64,000 nucleotides of DNA from Bacteroidales bacterium (GTDB lineage Bacteria; Bacteroidota; Bacteroidia; Bacteroidales; ML635J-15), in assembly GCA_031275085.1 (NCBI GenBank), contig JAISPG010000063.1, positions 1 to 64,000 on the forward strand, given 5' to 3'. Positions within the stretch are counted from its first letter, which is position 1. Each line of letters begins with the position of its first letter. This document shows, one piece after another, positions 37,426-46,139 of the stretch. The position numbers and the translations under genes are program-made. Below the pieces are notes generated by a model that saw nothing but the letters and a program-made list of their open reading frames with translations, was not told the DNA's origin and made no database searches.

Positions 37426-38192
37426 TGGTGATGATTTTTTAAATCATTTAGTTCTTTTAGCTTGGCATATTTTAAAAAAGTAGCAAATGCAGATATTTTT
37501 GCAATCCTGAAACCTGCATATCCGTCAAGAAAGCCAAATCTGAAGATATAATCTCTTAAAAACTTTACATGTCCCGAAAAAAGTAGCTTTGTTAATGGTG
37601 CTTTTTTTTCTTTTTCATATAATTCTTTTGAAGAAATGTCGGTAAATTTTTGTATTTGATTTATATGATCCTGAATGGTGTAATATGAATAGTGTTCAAT
37701 ATCGGCATTTATTTTTTTTATAGAAATATCTTTATTAATAATTATTTTTTCATGTAGAGACCCACCTCCCCAATGTGCCGTGTTTTTATTGTACAGTCTT
37801 ATTTTCCAATCGGGATACCAGCCGCCATGGCTGATCCATTTGCCGCAGTAATTTGTTTTCCGGTTCATTTCATAAACATTGTCCGGAGAAAGGGAATTTT
37901 TAATTTTTAATAATTCCGATTTTAATTTGGGGGATAAAGCTTCATCGGCATCCAATGACAATATGTAATCATATGAAGAATGGTTAACTCCGAAATTTTT
38001 CTGGCCGGCATATCCTAAAAAATCCTGTATAATGAGTTTAGCACCTGAATTTTTTACTATTTCTTTTGTTTGATCTATGGAGCCCGAATCTACAACAATA
38101 ATTTCATCTGCTATCCCGGCAACAGAATTTATACAACGGGCAATATTTTTTTCTTCGTTATAGGCTATTATTATTACGGATATTTTATTCAT
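37422..38192 (-). CDS. Family 2 glycosyltransferase, WaaE/KdtX-like
   Basis: This 256-residue GT2 enzyme opens with ISVIIIAYNEEKNIARCINSV. The DxD is LSLDADEA, and the following NRKTNYCGKWISHGGWYPDW is characteristic of the LPS core beta-1,4-glucosyltransferase (WaaE/KdtX) group. It overlaps the next gene by 4 nt (ATGA-type coupling). The promoter is at 38213-38241. Together with the family 9 transferase it suggests LPS core extension at the cytoplasmic face of the inner membrane. Confidence 0.9.
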   Translation of the reverse strand: MNKISVIIIAYNEEKNIARCINSVAGIADEIIVVDSGSIDQTKEIVKNSGAKLIIQDFLGYAGQKNFGVNHSSYDYILSLDADEALSPKLKSELLKIKNSLSPDNVYEMNRKTNYCGKWISHGGWYPDWKIRLYNKNTAHWGGGSLHEKIIINKDISIKKINADIEHYSYYTIQDHINQIQKFTDISSKELYEKEKKAPLTKLLFSGHVKFLRDYIFRFGFLDGYAGFRIAKISAFATFLKYAKLKELNDLKNHHQ

Positions 38193-38212
38193 TTTTTGTA
38201 AAATGTAATTTA

Positions 38213-38241
38213 CAAAGATAAAATGATTTTTTATACATCAA
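38213..38241 (-). promoter_or_regulatory. Promoter of the GT2-GT9 operon
   Basis: Minus strand TTG (38239-38241), 18 nt, TATCTTTG (38213-38220), 20 nt before the ATG. Confidence 0.5.
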
Positions 38242-38296
38242 TAAAAATAGATAGGACAGATTTTTTAATGTAAAAATATATTAGAAATTTAAATAA

Positions 38297-38341
38297 AATA
38301 AGCTATGCATATATTATTAAAAAACTGCTGCATAGCTTATT
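38297..38341 (-). terminator. Terminator of the acyl-CoA dehydrogenase-Etf operon
   Basis: Perfect 13-bp inverted repeat (38297-38309 with 38329-38341), 20 nt after the last gene of the operon. An A-rich stretch on the plus strand provides the U-rich tail. Confidence 0.65.
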
Positions 38342-38362
38342 AAATGAAAGTTATTGTAATAT

Positions 38363-39091
38363 TTATACAGTCATCCCGCCATCTACACTTAATGTATGTC
38401 CGTTGATGTAAGATGCTTCTTCGGAAGATAGAAATGCGTAAACATTAGCAATTTCTTCCGGCTTGCCCAAACGACCAAGAGGAACTTTGGATTTCATATT
38501 TTCAATTACATTTTCAGGCATTGCAGCAACCATTTCCGTAGCAATAAATCCGGGAGCTACGGCGTTTACTGTTATTCCTTTTTTTCCTAATTCTCTGGCC
38601 CAGGTTTTAGTCATTCCTATTAATGCAGATTTGGTAGCTACATAATTAGTTTGTCCGAAGTTTCCATATATACCTACAACAGAAGAAGCATTTACTATTC
38701 TCCCCCAATTGTTTGCAAGCATATATTCACTAATAATTTTAGTGCAATAGAAAACTCCTGTAAGATTAATATCTATTACCTGCTGCCATTGTTCTATAGT
38801 CATCTTTTTTAAAGTACTGTCGCGTGTGATCCCGGCATTGTTAATCAGAATATCAATACGCCCGAACATTTCATTAACTTTTTTTGCAGAAGATTCGATT
38901 TCGTTATAATCAGCCGTATTAACTTTCATAAATACTGAATTGATCTTTTTTGCCAATTCATTTCCTTTTGATTCGTCAATGTCCCATATGACAACTCTGG
39001 CACCTTCTTCTGCGAACTTAATGGCTGTAGCAGCGCCTATTCCTGCCGCTCCGCCTGTAATTATAGCTACTTTATTTTCTAATCTTTTCAT
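38363..39091 (-). CDS. FabG/PhaB-like short-chain dehydrogenase (3-oxoacyl reductase)
   Basis: This 242-residue SDR reductase has cofactor motif TGGAAGIG (about 13-20), NNAG, and the catalytic Ser, Tyr and Lys in NASSVVGIYGNFGQTNYVATK. It reduces a 3-oxoacyl-ACP or -CoA to the (R)-3-hydroxy product. Its place behind a MaoC hydratase, etfA, etfB and acyl-CoA dehydrogenase argues for acetoacetyl-CoA reductase activity (PhaB-like) in butyrate formation rather than the housekeeping FabG of fatty acid synthesis, which usually sits with fab genes. NADH or NADPH preference is not clear from the sequence. Last gene of the operon. Confidence 0.85.
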   Translation of the reverse strand: MKRLENKVAIITGGAAGIGAATAIKFAEEGARVVIWDIDESKGNELAKKINSVFMKVNTADYNEIESSAKKVNEMFGRIDILINNAGITRDSTLKKMTIEQWQQVIDINLTGVFYCTKIISEYMLANNWGRIVNASSVVGIYGNFGQTNYVATKSALIGMTKTWARELGKKGITVNAVAPGFIATEMVAAMPENVIENMKSKVPLGRLGKPEEIANVYAFLSSEEASYINGHTLSVDGGMTV

Positions 39092-39107
39092 CTTCGTTTT
39101 TTTTAAT

Positions 39108-39515
39108 TTAAAATTTTTCCAGATGCATTAATTTTGCTTCACCGGTAATAACTGCATTTCCTTTACTGTCTTCCAAAGTGCACTTAATTGTTCCTCTATG
39201 TTTTTCTTCGTCTACTTCCAGGATTTCTAACTTTGCAAAATAATCCTGTTCAACAAAAACAGGGGCTCTGAAAGTCATATCCTGATATATGTATATAGTG
39301 CCTTCACCTGGCCATTTTGTGCCAAATATTTTTGAAAAAACAGCACCGGCGAAAAAACCATGCACAATAGGTTTTCCGAATTGTGTTTTGGCAGCATATT
39401 CTTCGTTGATATGTATCGGATTATTATCACCGGATATCTCAGCAAATTTATTTACATTTTCCTGTGAAAATCTTACCTTTTCGCTATAACTATCTCCAAT
39501 TTTAAGCTTATTCAT
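39108..39515 (-). CDS. MaoC-like (R)-specific enoyl-CoA hydratase
   Basis: This 135-residue single hot-dog protein has the MaoC/PhaJ catalytic motif in FAEISGDNNPIHINEEYAA (Asp and His of the hydratase 2 motif). The family hydrates trans-2-enoyl-CoA to (R)-3-hydroxyacyl-CoA reversibly. Between etfA and a FabG-like reductase, it is best read as the dehydratase step from (R)-3-hydroxybutyryl-CoA to crotonyl-CoA. The gap to the next gene is 16 nt. Confidence 0.88.
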   Translation of the reverse strand: MNKLKIGDSYSEKVRFSQENVNKFAEISGDNNPIHINEEYAAKTQFGKPIVHGFFAGAVFSKIFGTKWPGEGTIYIYQDMTFRAPVFVEQDYFAKLEILEVDEEKHRGTIKCTLEDSKGNAVITGEAKLMHLEKF

Positions 39516-39573
39516 ATTGACTATAGATTTATGAATAATTTATTTTTAATATATAAAATACGAAAAAAGATTA

Positions 39574-40578
39574 TTAAATTTCTTTTTCTTTTTTTAACCT
39601 TTCTGTCAATAATGGCACTATTTGGTTTACATTACCTACGATTCCCAGGTCAGCACATTGAAATATCGGAGCATCTTTATCTTTATTTACAGCAATGATA
39701 TAATCGGATTCCTCCATTCCTGCCAAATGCTGTATAGCTCCTGAAATACCAAATGCAAAATAAACATCCGGACGTACGGTTTTCCCTGTTTGTCCTACCT
39801 GACGGTCGTGAGGAATTATTCCTACATCAACCATAGCACGGGAGGAGGAAACTTCTGCATTAATAGTATTCGCTAATTCCTGAAGTTTTTTAAATCCTTC
39901 AGTATTACCAACACCACGTCCGCCGGAAACTAATATTTTTGCTTCTGTAATATCAGTCAGGTTTTTTTCTTCTTTTACTGTTTCAAGTATTTTAATTTTA
40001 AATTTAGAAGAATCAAAATTAATTTTTATTTCTTCTATACTTCCTTTACGTGAAGTATTTTTTTCTCCTTTCAGCATTACTCCGGGACGTACTGTTGACA
40101 TTTGCGGACGATGTTCTTTACAAACGATTGTTGCCATAAGGTTTCCTCCGAAAGCCGGGCGTGTCATCAATAAATTACGTTCTTCTGAAATATCAAGACC
40201 TGTACAGTCTGCTGTTAATCCTGTTCCTATACGTGCAGATATACGAGGACCAAGGTCTCGTCCTATTGTTGTTGCTCCGATTAATACAATAGAAGGTTTT
40301 TTGTTATTTAATATCTGAACTATTGCCTGGGTATATGGCTCTGTAGTGTATTGTTCCAATTCCTTGGTATCAACAACCAAAACATTATCAGCACCGTATG
40401 CTATCAATTCAGAAGCTTTATCTGTAATTTTATGACCTAATAACAATGCATGAACTTTTTCATCTAAAAGATCGGCAAGTTCTCTTGCTTTACTTAAAAG
40501 TTCAAATGCAACTTTCTGTATAACACCTTCTCTTTGTTCTATAAAAACATATACATCTTTATATTGAGATTTATCCAT
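39574..40578 (-). CDS. etfA: Electron transfer flavoprotein, alpha subunit
   Basis: This 334-residue protein has N-terminal alpha/beta domain and a C-terminal FAD domain with GGRGVGNTEGF, SSSRAMVDVGIIPHDRQVGQTG and YFAFGISGAIQHLAGM. It carries electrons between NADH or ferredoxin and acyl-CoA dehydrogenase. Third gene of the operon, 20 nt after etfB. Co-occurrence with a butyryl-CoA-type dehydrogenase in an anaerobe suggests a bifurcating Etf, but this cannot be proven by eye. Confidence 0.95.
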   Translation of the reverse strand: MDKSQYKDVYVFIEQREGVIQKVAFELLSKARELADLLDEKVHALLLGHKITDKASELIAYGADNVLVVDTKELEQYTTEPYTQAIVQILNNKKPSIVLIGATTIGRDLGPRISARIGTGLTADCTGLDISEERNLLMTRPAFGGNLMATIVCKEHRPQMSTVRPGVMLKGEKNTSRKGSIEEIKINFDSSKFKIKILETVKEEKNLTDITEAKILVSGGRGVGNTEGFKKLQELANTINAEVSSSRAMVDVGIIPHDRQVGQTGKTVRPDVYFAFGISGAIQHLAGMEESDYIIAVNKDKDAPIFQCADLGIVGNVNQIVPLLTERLKKEKEI

Positions 40579-40598
40579 TTCTATTTCTTTTTATATAA

Positions 40599-41381
40599 TT
40601 AAATAATAAATTTTTCTTTTAATTTTTCAATAATGATATCTACAGCTTTAGAAGCATCTACATCATATATCTGTCCTGCAGCTTTTGCTCCTTTTGTAAA
40701 TGATTTGAATACACGTGTAGGCGAACCTTTTAATCCTAATTTTAGTTCGTCAACATCAATTTTATCTGCTCCCCAAATTTCTATTTCTTTTCTGAACGCA
40801 TTTACAATTCCGCCCACACTCATATATCGAGGAGTATTAGCTGATGATAATACGGTTATAAGACAAGGTGTATCTACTTCAATAATTTGATATCCGTCCT
40901 CAGTCGATTTTTTTATTCTAAATGTTTTTGATTCTATGTATTCTAAATCTTCAACATATGTAACCTGAGGAAGACCAAGGTGTTCTGCTATTTGTGGGCC
41001 AACCTGAGCCGTATCACCGTCAATAGCCTGACGTCCTGCAATTATTAAATCAAAATCCAGCGTACGCAATGTTCCTGCCAAAGCATTTGATGTTGCTAAA
41101 GTATCCGCACCTGCAAATTTACGATCGGTTAGGAGTATAGCTCTATCGGCACCCATTGCAAGCGCTTCTCTCAAAATTTTATCTGCCTGAGCAGGTCCCA
41201 TTGTTATGACTGTTACATTAGCGCCATATTTATCTTTTAACTCTAATGCTATTTCTAATCCGGCTTTATCATCAGGGTTCATAATGCTAGGAACACCATC
41301 ACGTATCATTGTTCCTGTTTCGGGATTTAACTTAATTTCAGTTGTATCAGGAACCTGTTTTATACAAACAATTACATTCAT
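40599..41381 (-). CDS. etfB: Electron transfer flavoprotein, beta subunit
   Basis: This 260-residue protein contains the family stretch KQVPDTTEIKLNPETGTMIR, NPDDKAGLEIAL, ALAMGADRAILLTD and the signature region AGRQAIDGDTAQVGPQIAEHL. It resembles the EtfB of clostridial butyryl-CoA dehydrogenase complexes in length and opening. Located between the acyl-CoA dehydrogenase and etfA genes with short gaps (32 and 20 nt), it forms the heterodimer with EtfA. Confidence 0.95.
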   Translation of the reverse strand: MNVIVCIKQVPDTTEIKLNPETGTMIRDGVPSIMNPDDKAGLEIALELKDKYGANVTVITMGPAQADKILREALAMGADRAILLTDRKFAGADTLATSNALAGTLRTLDFDLIIAGRQAIDGDTAQVGPQIAEHLGLPQVTYVEDLEYIESKTFRIKKSTEDGYQIIEVDTPCLITVLSSANTPRYMSVGGIVNAFRKEIEIWGADKIDVDELKLGLKGSPTRVFKSFTKGAKAAGQIYDVDASKAVDIIIEKLKEKFII

Positions 41382-41413
41382 ATTATTATAGTTTTATTTT
41401 TAAATTTACATTT

Positions 41414-42553
41414 TTATTTTAAAAGATTAGCAGAAATTACCATACGTTGAACTTCAGATGTACCTTCATATATTTCAGTGATTTTTGCATCCCGCAACAT
41501 CCGCTCTACAGGATATTCACGGGTATAACCATATCCGCCATGGAATTGAATAGCCTTATTGGTTACTTCCATAGCTGTTTCGGCTGCAAATAATTTTGCT
41601 CTGGCGGCATCTACGGTATAAGGAATTTTTTCATCTTTTTTATATGCTGCTACTCTGACTAATAACCTGGATGCTTCTATTTTTGTCTCTAAATCTGCAA
41701 GCTGAAATTGGGTATTTTGGAATTGAGCTATAGCTTTTCCAAATTGTTTACGTTCTTTTACATATTTAACGGTTTCATCCATAGCACCTTGTGCAATTCC
41801 TAATGCTTGTGAAGCTATGCCTATACGACCGCCATCCAGGGTTTTCATTGCAACTCCGAAGCCTCCTCCCAGTTTTCCTAATAAATTTTCTTTAGGAATC
41901 CTGCAATTTTCAAATATTAATTCACAAGTAGCAGAACCGCGAATTCCTAATTTTTTTTCTTTTTTACCAATAGTGAATCCGGGAGTATCTCTTTCTACAA
42001 TAAATGCGGATATTCCTTTAGTACCTAAAGATTTATCAGTCATTGCCATAACGATATATACCTGGGCATATGCAGCGTTGGTAATAAATATTTTAGAACC
42101 GTTTAAAACGTATTCGTCGCCATCCGGAATTGCTGTAGTTTGTTGTGCGGAAGCATCTGTACCAGCGTTAGGTTCTGTAAGTCCAAAAGCACCTAGCCAT
42201 TCTCCCGAACAGAGTTTAGGCATATATTTACGTTTTTGCTCTTCGGTTCCTTGCTCATATATAGGAGCGATACAAAGCGAAGTATGGGCTGATACAATAA
42301 CGCCGGTAGTTGCACAAAAACGCGATATTTCTTCTATTGCCATAGAATATAAAATATTGTCTCCTCCTGCGCCTCCGTATTCAGTAGGGAATGGAATTCC
42401 CATAATACCAAGCTTAGCCATTTTTCTTACAGTTTCTTCAGGAAAACGTTCGTCTTCATCTATCTCTGCAGCTAATGGTTTTACTTCTTTTTCTGCAAAT
42501 TCTTTTATCATTTGCAGAAATAATTCCTGTTCTCTGGTTAATGAAAAATTCAT
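41414..42553 (-). CDS. Short-chain (butyryl-CoA type) acyl-CoA dehydrogenase
   Basis: This 379-residue flavoprotein is of typical length. Signature 1 is CGLTEP-like GAFGLTEPNAGTDASAQ, signature 2 is QFHGGYGYTREYPVERMLRDA, and the catalytic base is the Glu of IYEGTSEVQ (E363). It reduces crotonyl-CoA to butyryl-CoA with electrons from EtfAB. First gene of the five-gene minus-strand operon, divergent from the lysine degradation genes, with 485 nt between the two start codons. Confidence 0.94.
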   Translation of the reverse strand: MNFSLTREQELFLQMIKEFAEKEVKPLAAEIDEDERFPEETVRKMAKLGIMGIPFPTEYGGAGGDNILYSMAIEEISRFCATTGVIVSAHTSLCIAPIYEQGTEEQKRKYMPKLCSGEWLGAFGLTEPNAGTDASAQQTTAIPDGDEYVLNGSKIFITNAAYAQVYIVMAMTDKSLGTKGISAFIVERDTPGFTIGKKEKKLGIRGSATCELIFENCRIPKENLLGKLGGGFGVAMKTLDGGRIGIASQALGIAQGAMDETVKYVKERKQFGKAIAQFQNTQFQLADLETKIEASRLLVRVAAYKKDEKIPYTVDAARAKLFAAETAMEVTNKAIQFHGGYGYTREYPVERMLRDAKITEIYEGTSEVQRMVISANLLK

Positions 42554-42901
42554 GTTTTAATATTTTGCCTTTTTGTTTATTTTAATTATATAAATAAATA
42601 ATTTTTACATATATTATGAATAATTTTCTATAAATAGATATTTCATGTAATTAAATATAAATAATAAAAACATTAAAGTCTATTTTTAATAAATAGCAAT
42701 AACTTATGAAATAAGTTTCAGGCTGTAAAAGTATAAATAATATTTTGAATTAAAGAATAGGATCGAAATTTTATAATTTAAATCTTCGATAAAATTTATT
42801 AAAATGTGTTTAAAATTCTCAATAAGATTGCAATGTCTAATAGTAGTCGTTTTGCTAGATATGTATGTGAAAATTCAATTGATAGTACATTTTTAGCTAA
42901 T

Positions 42902-43006
42902 ATTTTAATCCATCAAAATAATGTAATAATATTTTAAAAACCTAAATCCTATGGATTAAAATTTGAATTTAATAATTTGCTTTTCCTATTATTATGTATA
43001 AATTTG
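42902..43006 (+). promoter_or_regulatory. Promoter and possible operator of the lysine degradation operon
   Basis: TTTG (42976-42979), 19 nt, TAAATTTG (42999-43006) is a textbook Bacteroidota promoter and supports the downstream start at 43039. Just upstream, a 12-bp inverted repeat (ATTTTAATCCAT at 42902-42913, ATGGATTAAAAT at 42951-42962) is a candidate regulator site or looping operator. The remaining part of the 485-nt divergent gap is AT-rich; I could not find the matching promoter for the minus-strand operon. Confidence 0.6.
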
Positions 43007-43038
43007 GGGTTTTAATTTTAAATAATAAAAATCAATAT

Positions 43039-43686
43039 ATGAGCAAGTTTATTTCAGTTGAAGAAGCGATTTCAAAAGTAAAGGACGGGATGACGGTAAT
43101 GATAGGAGGTTTTTTGGGTAACGGATCTCCTGAAAACATCATTAAAGCATTGGTTAAAGCAAATGTTAAGGATCTTACTATAATATGTAATGATACGGCA
43201 TTTCCTGATAAAGGTTTGGGACAACTGGTTGTTAACCGTCAGGTAAAAAAAGTAATAACATCACATATCGGAACTAATCCGTCAACAATAGAACAATTTA
43301 ATAATAAAGAAATTGAAATAGAGTTTGTTCCGCAGGGGACTCTTGCAGAGAGGGTGAGGGCAGGAGGTGCCGGACTGGGAGGGATTTTAACACCTACAGG
43401 TCTGGGAACTGTTGTTCAGGAAGGGAAACAAATAATTAATTTAAACGGAAAAGATTATCTTCTGGAAACAGCTTTGCATGCAGATCTGGCATTGTTAGGA
43501 GCAAGCATTACTGATAAAGAAGGCAATCTTTTATATAAAGGAACTACACAAAATTTTAATCCTTTAATGGCAACTGCGGCTGATTTGGTGATTGTTGAAG
43601 CTAAAGAAATAATTGAAACAGGGGAGATCGCTCCTGAAAATGTACACACACCAAGTATTTTTGTAGATTTTATTGTAAAAAGTTAA
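43039..43686 (+). CDS. CoA-transferase alpha subunit (AtoD-like)
   Basis: This 215-residue protein is the alpha subunit of a family I CoA-transferase (acetate/butyrate:acetoacetate type): SVEEAISKVKDGMTVMIGGF at the N-terminus, VPQGTLAERVRAGGAGLGGI and PLMATAADLVIVEA further on. The frame is open from 42994, but the promoter at 42976-43006 overlaps that start, so the ATG at 43039 is used. The catalytic Glu sits on the beta subunit (AtoA), which is not next to it and not in the window. It leads the kal-kce-kdd operon and would activate acetoacetate made by Kce or release butyrate. Confidence 0.92.
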   Translation: MSKFISVEEAISKVKDGMTVMIGGFLGNGSPENIIKALVKANVKDLTIICNDTAFPDKGLGQLVVNRQVKKVITSHIGTNPSTIEQFNNKEIEIEFVPQGTLAERVRAGGAGLGGILTPTGLGTVVQEGKQIINLNGKDYLLETALHADLALLGASITDKEGNLLYKGTTQNFNPLMATAADLVIVEAKEIIETGEIAPENVHTPSIFVDFIVKS

Positions 43687-43708
43687 ACTAATAAAATAAA
43701 AATATTTT

Positions 43709-44095
43709 ATGGAAAAATCGATTATAAGATTAAGAATGAGTGCTCATGATGCTCATTATGGAGGAAATCTGGTTGACGGAGCAAGAATGCTTCAATTATT
43801 CGGAGATGTTGCAACCGAATTATTAATAAGGCACGATGGAGACGAAGGTTTATTCGCTGCATACGATAATATAGAATTTTTAGCTCCGGTATATGCAGGT
43901 GATTATATCGAAGCAACAGGCGAAATAGTTCATACAGGAAATTCTTCCAGGAAAATGGTATTCGAAGCCAAAAAAGTAATTATACCAAGAACTGATATTT
44001 CCGAATCAGCAGCTGACTTTTTAGATGAACCAATAGTTGTATGCAGAGCTAGCGGAACTTGTGTTGTTCCTAAAAAATGTCAGCGAAAATCTTAA
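43709..44095 (+). CDS. kal: 3-aminobutyryl-CoA ammonia lyase
   Basis: This 128-residue hot-dog fold enzyme of the lysine fermentation pathway eliminates ammonia from L-3-aminobutyryl-CoA to give crotonyl-CoA. Residues [25 protein letters not shown] are the distinctive N-terminal block, followed by [19 protein letters not shown]. Operon position between the CoA-transferase subunit and kce (22 and 36 nt gaps) confirms the assignment. Its product crotonyl-CoA is the substrate of the divergent acyl-CoA dehydrogenase. Confidence 0.93.
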   Translation: MEKSIIRLRMSAHDAHYGGNLVDGARMLQLFGDVATELLIRHDGDEGLFAAYDNIEFLAPVYAGDYIEATGEIVHTGNSSRKMVFEAKKVIIPRTDISESAADFLDEPIVVCRASGTCVVPKKCQRKS

Positions 44096-44131
44096 TATTC
44101 CAATTTTTTAATATCTTAAAATATATATAAT

Positions 44132-44959
44132 ATGGAAAAATTAATAATTACAGCAGCAATATGCGGAGCAGAAGTCCTTAAAGAACATAATCCGGCAGTT
44201 CCATATACAGTTGCCGAGATGGTACGGGAAGCCAAATCTGCATATAATGCAGGTGCAAGTATCATACATTTGCATGTTCGTTATGACGATGGTACTCCAA
44301 CTCAGGACAAAGTAAGGTTTAAAGAAATTATTGATGCAATAAGAGCTGAAATTCCGGATGTAATAATTCAACCATCAACAGGAGGAGCTGTGGGTATGAC
44401 AAACGATGAAAGGTTGCAGCCTACTGAGTTAAACCCTGAAATGGCAACTCTGGATTGTGGAACTTTGAACTTTGGCGGTGATGAGATTTTTGAAAATACT
44501 GAAAATACTATCAAGTATTTTGGGGAAAGAATGATAGAACGTGGTATTAAGCCGGAATTGGAGTGTTTTGATAAATCGATGATAGATATGGCATTAAGAC
44601 TTCATAAAAAAGGATATATTAAAGCTCCTATGCATTTCGATTTTGTAATGGGTGTAAATGGTGGAATTTCCGGTGAACTACGTGATTTTGTATTTTTACG
44701 CGGAAGTATACCTTCTGACGCAACTTATACTGTAGCCGGAATAGGACGTTATGAATTTCCTTTGGCAGCAGCGGCAATTATTGATGGAGGACACGTTCGT
44801 GTAGGTTTTGAGGATAATGTATATCTTTCAAAGGGTGTTTTAGCAAAATCAAATGGAGAATTAGTAGAAAAAGTTGTGAGACTGGCAAAAGAATTGGGTA
44901 GGGAAATAGCTAATCCGCACGAAGCCAGACAAATTTTGGGGTTAAAGCCTATTAAATAA
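44132..44959 (+). CDS. kce: 3-keto-5-aminohexanoate cleavage enzyme
   Basis: This 275-residue TIM barrel is of the BKACE (DUF849) family. It condenses 3-keto-5-aminohexanoate with acetyl-CoA and releases acetoacetate and L-3-aminobutyryl-CoA. The zinc ligands are seen in IIHLHVR (H46, H48), with the later Glu in VGFEDNVY. QPSTGGAVGMTNDERL is the conserved substrate loop. Immediately followed by kdd (4 nt), preceded by kal, as in known lysine fermenters. Confidence 0.95.
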   Translation: MEKLIITAAICGAEVLKEHNPAVPYTVAEMVREAKSAYNAGASIIHLHVRYDDGTPTQDKVRFKEIIDAIRAEIPDVIIQPSTGGAVGMTNDERLQPTELNPEMATLDCGTLNFGGDEIFENTENTIKYFGERMIERGIKPELECFDKSMIDMALRLHKKGYIKAPMHFDFVMGVNGGISGELRDFVFLRGSIPSDATYTVAGIGRYEFPLAAAAIIDGGHVRVGFEDNVYLSKGVLAKSNGELVEKVVRLAKELGREIANPHEARQILGLKPIK

Positions 44960-44963
44960 GTAA

Positions 44964-46031
44964 ATGACTCAACAAATAAATAAAAAAATGCAAAAAAAAG
45001 GAAATAAATACGGATTACACAGAGTGATCGAACCTAAAGGAGTATTGCCACAACCGGCAAATAAGATTGATAATAATATGGACGAAATCTATGATAATGA
45101 AATATTGATTGACGTTCAGACATTAAATGTTGATTCAGCAAGTTTTACTCAAATAGAAGAACAAGCTGGTGGCGATAAAGCTAAAATTGCCGAAATTATG
45201 ATGGGTATTGTTGAAAAACAAGGAAAACATCGTAATCCTGTTACAGGATCAGGAGGAATGTTACTTGGTACTGTAGAAAAAATAGGAGATGCTCTTAAAG
45301 GTAAAATAGATTTAAAAGAAGGAGATAAAATAGCAACATTAGTTTCATTATCACTTACTCCTTTAAGGATTGATAAAATTAAAGATATTCGTCCTGACAT
45401 TGACCAGGTTGATATTGACGGAAAAGCTATTTTGTTTGAAAGCGGAATTTATGCAAAAGTTCCGAAAGATATGGCAGAAGGTTTGGTGCTTTCAGCTTTG
45501 GACGTTGCCGGAGCTCCTGCTCAGACAGCTAAACTTGTAAAACCAGGTGATACAGTATTTATTATTGGTGCCGGTGGAAAATCAGGAATGTTGTGTTGTT
45601 ATGAAGCTAAAAAACGCGCAGGTGTTACAGGAAAAGTTATAGGATTATGTCATAGTCAAAAAAGTACAGACCGCATGCTTAAATTAGGCTTTTGCGACCA
45701 TGTATTTTCTGCCGATGCAACACAACCGGTAGCAATACTTGAAAAAATGGAAGAATTGACAAATGGTAAAATGGCAGATGTTACAATAAATAATGTAAAT
45801 ATTCCTGATACCGAAATGACAAGTATTCTTTGTACAAAAGATACCGGACTTGTGTATTTCTTCTCAATGGCAACTTCATTTACAAAAGCAGCTTTGGGAG
45901 CCGAAGGTGTTGGAAGTGATGTTACTATGATAGTAGGGAACGGATATACAAAAGGACATGCTGAAATAACACTGGCAATTCTGGAAGAAAGCGAAGAATT
46001 AAGAAAAATATTTACTGAATTATATGCTTGA
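44964..46031 (+). CDS. kdd: L-erythro-3,5-diaminohexanoate dehydrogenase
   Basis: This 355-residue Rossmann-fold dehydrogenase deaminates 3,5-diaminohexanoate oxidatively to 3-keto-5-aminohexanoate with NAD. The conserved start YGLHRVIEPKGVLPQPANKID and the cofactor motif FIIGAGGKSGMLC (about 200) identify it. A second ATG at 44988 (MQKKGNKYG) gives a length closer to known Kdd proteins and may be the true start. Last gene of the operon, followed by a terminator. The upstream aminomutases (KamA, KamDE) must be encoded elsewhere. Confidence 0.95.
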   Translation: MTQQINKKMQKKGNKYGLHRVIEPKGVLPQPANKIDNNMDEIYDNEILIDVQTLNVDSASFTQIEEQAGGDKAKIAEIMMGIVEKQGKHRNPVTGSGGMLLGTVEKIGDALKGKIDLKEGDKIATLVSLSLTPLRIDKIKDIRPDIDQVDIDGKAILFESGIYAKVPKDMAEGLVLSALDVAGAPAQTAKLVKPGDTVFIIGAGGKSGMLCCYEAKKRAGVTGKVIGLCHSQKSTDRMLKLGFCDHVFSADATQPVAILEKMEELTNGKMADVTINNVNIPDTEMTSILCTKDTGLVYFFSMATSFTKAALGAEGVGSDVTMIVGNGYTKGHAEITLAILEESEELRKIFTELYA

Positions 46032-46057
46032 TTTGTAGTATAAAAGCGAATTAAAAT

Positions 46058-46090
46058 AAAGACTATCAAAACGATAGTCTTTATTTTTTT
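46058..46090 (+). terminator. Terminator of the lysine degradation operon
   Basis: AAAGACTATC (46058-46067) pairs with GATAGTCTTT (46073-46082) around a 5-nt loop, followed by ATTTTTTT. Confidence 0.85.
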
Positions 46091-46139
46091 ATTCCCTCTA
46101 AATGACAAGTGTTGGGTAATTATTGTCAAATATAAATTG

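Noticed and set aside
41817-42560. Long plus-strand frame (247 codons) opposite the acyl-CoA dehydrogenase
   Set aside because: Antisense of a conserved gene; the residues show no domain and the real gene has all family motifs.
42554-43038. Lysine riboswitch in the divergent region before the lysine operon
   Set aside because: I looked for the conserved purine-rich junctions and helices of the L box and saw none; only the promoter and an inverted repeat are supported.
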